From Candidatus Accumulibacter sp. UBA704 (GTDB lineage Bacteria > Pseudomonadota > Gammaproteobacteria > Burkholderiales > Rhodocyclaceae), in contig DBMG01000110.1 in NCBI GenBank assembly GCA_002304785.1, positions 1 to 28,868 of the forward strand: a stretch of DNA of 28,868 bases, given 5' to 3'. The translations under genes were made by a program, and so were the position numbers. Of this stretch, positions 24,382 through 28,868 are shown in pieces. Under the pieces are notes generated by a model. It had not been told where the DNA came from. It ran no database searches and saw only the letters and a program-made list of their open reading frames with translations. Within the stretch, counting starts at the first letter, position 1, and each line of letters starts with the position of its first letter.

Positions 24382-24678
24382 TTACTTCTTCTTCTTGGTC
24401 TTGGCGGCAGCAACCGTCGCCTTGAAGGTGGCGCCGGCGGAGAACTTCGGCACCGTGGTGGCCGGGATCTTGATCTTTTCACCGGTCTTCGGGTTCTTGC
24501 CTTCGCGGGCGGCGCGGGCAGCGGACTTGAAGGAGCCGAAGCCGACGAGGCTCACGCCATCGCCCTTGGCAACAGCCTGAACGATTGTTTCGATAACGGC
24601 GTCGAGGGCCTTGCCAGATGCAACCTTGGACAGTTCGGTTTTCGCTGCGATTGCATCGATCAATTCAGACTTGTTCAT
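24382..24678 (-). CDS. DNA-binding protein HU
   Basis: A 98-residue histone-like protein that bends and compacts DNA as a dimer in the nucleoid. It begins MNKSELIDAIAAKTELSK, with GFGSFKSAARAAREGKNPKTGEKIKI and the DNA-inserting arm around IPATTVPKFSAG. The proline in IPATT sits at the usual tip. It has a short lysine tail (KTKKKK) beyond the 90-residue core, a feature seen in several betaproteobacterial HU proteins. The ATG at 24678 has a strong CAGGAG site; the frame runs longer upstream but without family similarity. Which HU subunit it corresponds to cannot be settled here. Confidence 0.93.
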   Translation of the reverse strand: MNKSELIDAIAAKTELSKVASGKALDAVIETIVQAVAKGDGVSLVGFGSFKSAARAAREGKNPKTGEKIKIPATTVPKFSAGATFKATVAAAKTKKKK

Positions 24679-24840
24679 AGTATCTCCTGTTGTTGATTGT
24701 CGAGAGTCGTGGTGGAAACTCCGCTGCGATTCTTGCACTTCATGGGCTTGAAGGGAAGGGGGGTAAGCCACGAAATTGTTCGGGAAGTGAAAAAAATGTT
24801 GTTTTTTCGCTTGCCGGCGCTTTTTTGCTCCCGCAGCGCC

Positions 24841-27687
<2,847 letters not shown>

Positions 27688-27834
27688 GGGGAGGGCGGGG
27701 CTTGGGGGAAAAGCAAACCTGATAATATACGCGGGAAATTTCGCCGATACGACCGCCTGAACTAGTCTGTTGTTCCGCGGTCTTTTTTTCTTCGTCAATT
27801 TGACGTTACACGCAACGCGGTCACACGGAATTCG

Positions 27835-28868
27835 ATGCTTTCTCCAACCCATGAATCCATGAGTGCCGACGAGCGCTATTCGGGCATTGTCCTGGCGTTC
27901 GTTTTCGCCTTGCGCATGCTCGGGCTGTTCCTGATCCTGCCGGTGTTCGCCGTGTATGCGCGCGACCTGCCGTCCGGCAACGATGTGGCGCTGGTCGGCA
28001 TGGCGCTTGGCGCCTACGGCCTGACCCAAGCGCTCTTTCAGATTGCCTATGGCGTGGCCTCGGACCGCTTCGGGCGCAAGCCGGTGATCTTTTTCGGGCT
28101 GTTCGTGTTCGCGGTCGGCAGTTTCGTCGCCGCGCTGTCGTCGGACATCCAAGGCATCATCGTCGGGCGGGTATTGCAAGGCGCCGGCGCCGTCTCGGCG
28201 GCGGTGACGGCGCTGGCGGCTGACCTGACGCGCGAACAGCATCTGACCAAGGTGATGGCCATGATCGGTTCGTCGATTGGCCTGACCTTTGCCCTGTCGA
28301 TGGTGGCGGCGCCGCTGCTTTACGCCAACGTGGGAATGGCCGGGATTTTCACCTTGACGGGATCGCTGTCCCTGATCGCCATCTACATCGTCAGGAAGCT
28401 GGTTCCCGAAGCGCCGGCCGTCCGCCGGCAGCCGGAGTGGTCGAGCTTTTCCGAAGTATTGCGGCACCCGCAGTTGCTGCGTCTCAATTTCGGCGTGTTC
28501 ACCCTGCATTTCGTGCAGACGGCGATGTGGGTGCTGTTGCCTTCCGCGCTGGTCGGCCGCGGTGAATTGCCGGTCGGCGAGCACTGGAAGGTGTATCTGC
28601 CGGCGGTGCTGTTGTCTTTCGTCGCCGTCGTTCCGGCGATCATCGCGGCGGAAAAGCGCGGCAGGATGAAACCGGTCTTCAATGCCTGCATCGTGCTGCT
28701 GCTCGCCGTCCAGCTCGGTCTGGGCTGGATGGGTCAGAACATCTACGTCCTGTTTTTCTGGCTGCTGCTGTTCTTTGTCGCTTTCAATATTCTGGAAGCT
28801 ACCCAGCCCTCGCTGATCTCGCGTTTTGCCCCGCCATATGCCAAGGGCGCGGCGCTTGGTGTATACAA
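27835..28868 (+). CDS. MFS transporter, YajR-like (partial, runs off the window)
   Basis: A transporter opening at ATG 27835 and still open at the end of the window, so at least 344 residues are seen. It is rich in hydrophobic helices. The segment after helix 2 is GVASDRFGRKPVIFFG, a clear major-facilitator motif A, and helix 1 reads FALRMLGLFLILPVFAVYA, as in YajR-type efflux proteins. A GGA six bases before the ATG is the only ribosome site; a second ATG at 27859 is also possible. It is divergent from uvrA, sharing a 147-bp region. Whether it has the C-terminal extra domain of YajR cannot be seen here. Confidence 0.85.
   Translation, partial: MLSPTHESMSADERYSGIVLAFVFALRMLGLFLILPVFAVYARDLPSGNDVALVGMALGAYGLTQALFQIAYGVASDRFGRKPVIFFGLFVFAVGSFVAALSSDIQGIIVGRVLQGAGAVSAAVTALAADLTREQHLTKVMAMIGSSIGLTFALSMVAAPLLYANVGMAGIFTLTGSLSLIAIYIVRKLVPEAPAVRRQPEWSSFSEVLRHPQLLRLNFGVFTLHFVQTAMWVLLPSALVGRGELPVGEHWKVYLPAVLLSFVAVVPAIIAAEKRGRMKPVFNACIVLLLAVQLGLGWMGQNIYVLFFWLLLFFVAFNILEATQPSLISRFAPPYAKGAALGVY

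Noticed and set aside
27688..28584. N-terminal extension of the uvrA frame
   Set aside because: The extension is antisense to the MFS gene, charged and repetitive, and no family member starts there; the ATG at 27687 fits.

Overview
The window is a GC-rich (roughly 60% or more) bacterial chromosome segment. Gene content and protein style suggest a betaproteobacterium, most likely a Rhodocyclales/Azonexus-Dechloromonas-like organism. The clues are parE-parC-rsuA, a complete liv operon, the DUF3300/DUF2950 pair, SDR-type Tdh with Kbl, and small 'ERR..DRR' proteins. This placement is inference from recall, not from a search. Almost all genes are on the minus strand. I see no phage, transposase, CRISPR array or rRNA; there is one tRNA.

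Layout, left to right. 1-1217 (+): the tail of an unknown gene overlapping an MFS transporter. 1244-2379 (-): a one-domain asparaginase and a cytochrome b561. 2423-7656 (-): a compact parE-parC-rsuA operon ending in an intrinsic terminator. 7776-10567 (-): a spermidine/putrescine-type periplasmic binding protein translationally coupled to a membrane diguanylate cyclase, which resembles the NspS/MbaA polyamine-sensing arrangement. 10782-13945 (-): an envelope group of an OmpA-like glycine-zipper lipoprotein, DUF2950, and DUF3300 with a disordered RG/GG-rich tail. 14243-14575 (-): an orphan 110-aa protein beside an AT-rich leader.

14847-19618 (-): a complete branched-chain amino-acid ABC importer, transcribed livK-livH-livM-livG-livF. 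It has a good sigma70 promoter, two hairpins in the livK-livH gap, and start/stop overlaps or direct abutments between the later genes. 19795-20208 (-): a DUF3830 cyclophilin-like protein. 20309-23228: the threonine-to-glycine module (kbl-tdh, minus) divergent from an XRE-cupin regulator (plus), with a duplicated 10-bp element in the shared intergenic region. 23237-23831: two divergent, mutually similar small arginine-pair proteins. 23876-24046 (-): a 56-aa gene. 24192-24267 (-): tRNA-Ala(CGC) with its own promoter and terminator. 24382-24678 (-): HU. 24841-27687 (-): uvrA. 27835 to the window end (+): an MFS transporter that runs off the edge.

Most of the window is ordinary housekeeping and transport. 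The stretches most worth following are the binding-protein/diguanylate-cyclase pair, the paired arginine-rich small proteins, the DUF3300/DUF2950 envelope group, and the hairpin-bearing leaders of parE and of the livK-livH gap.
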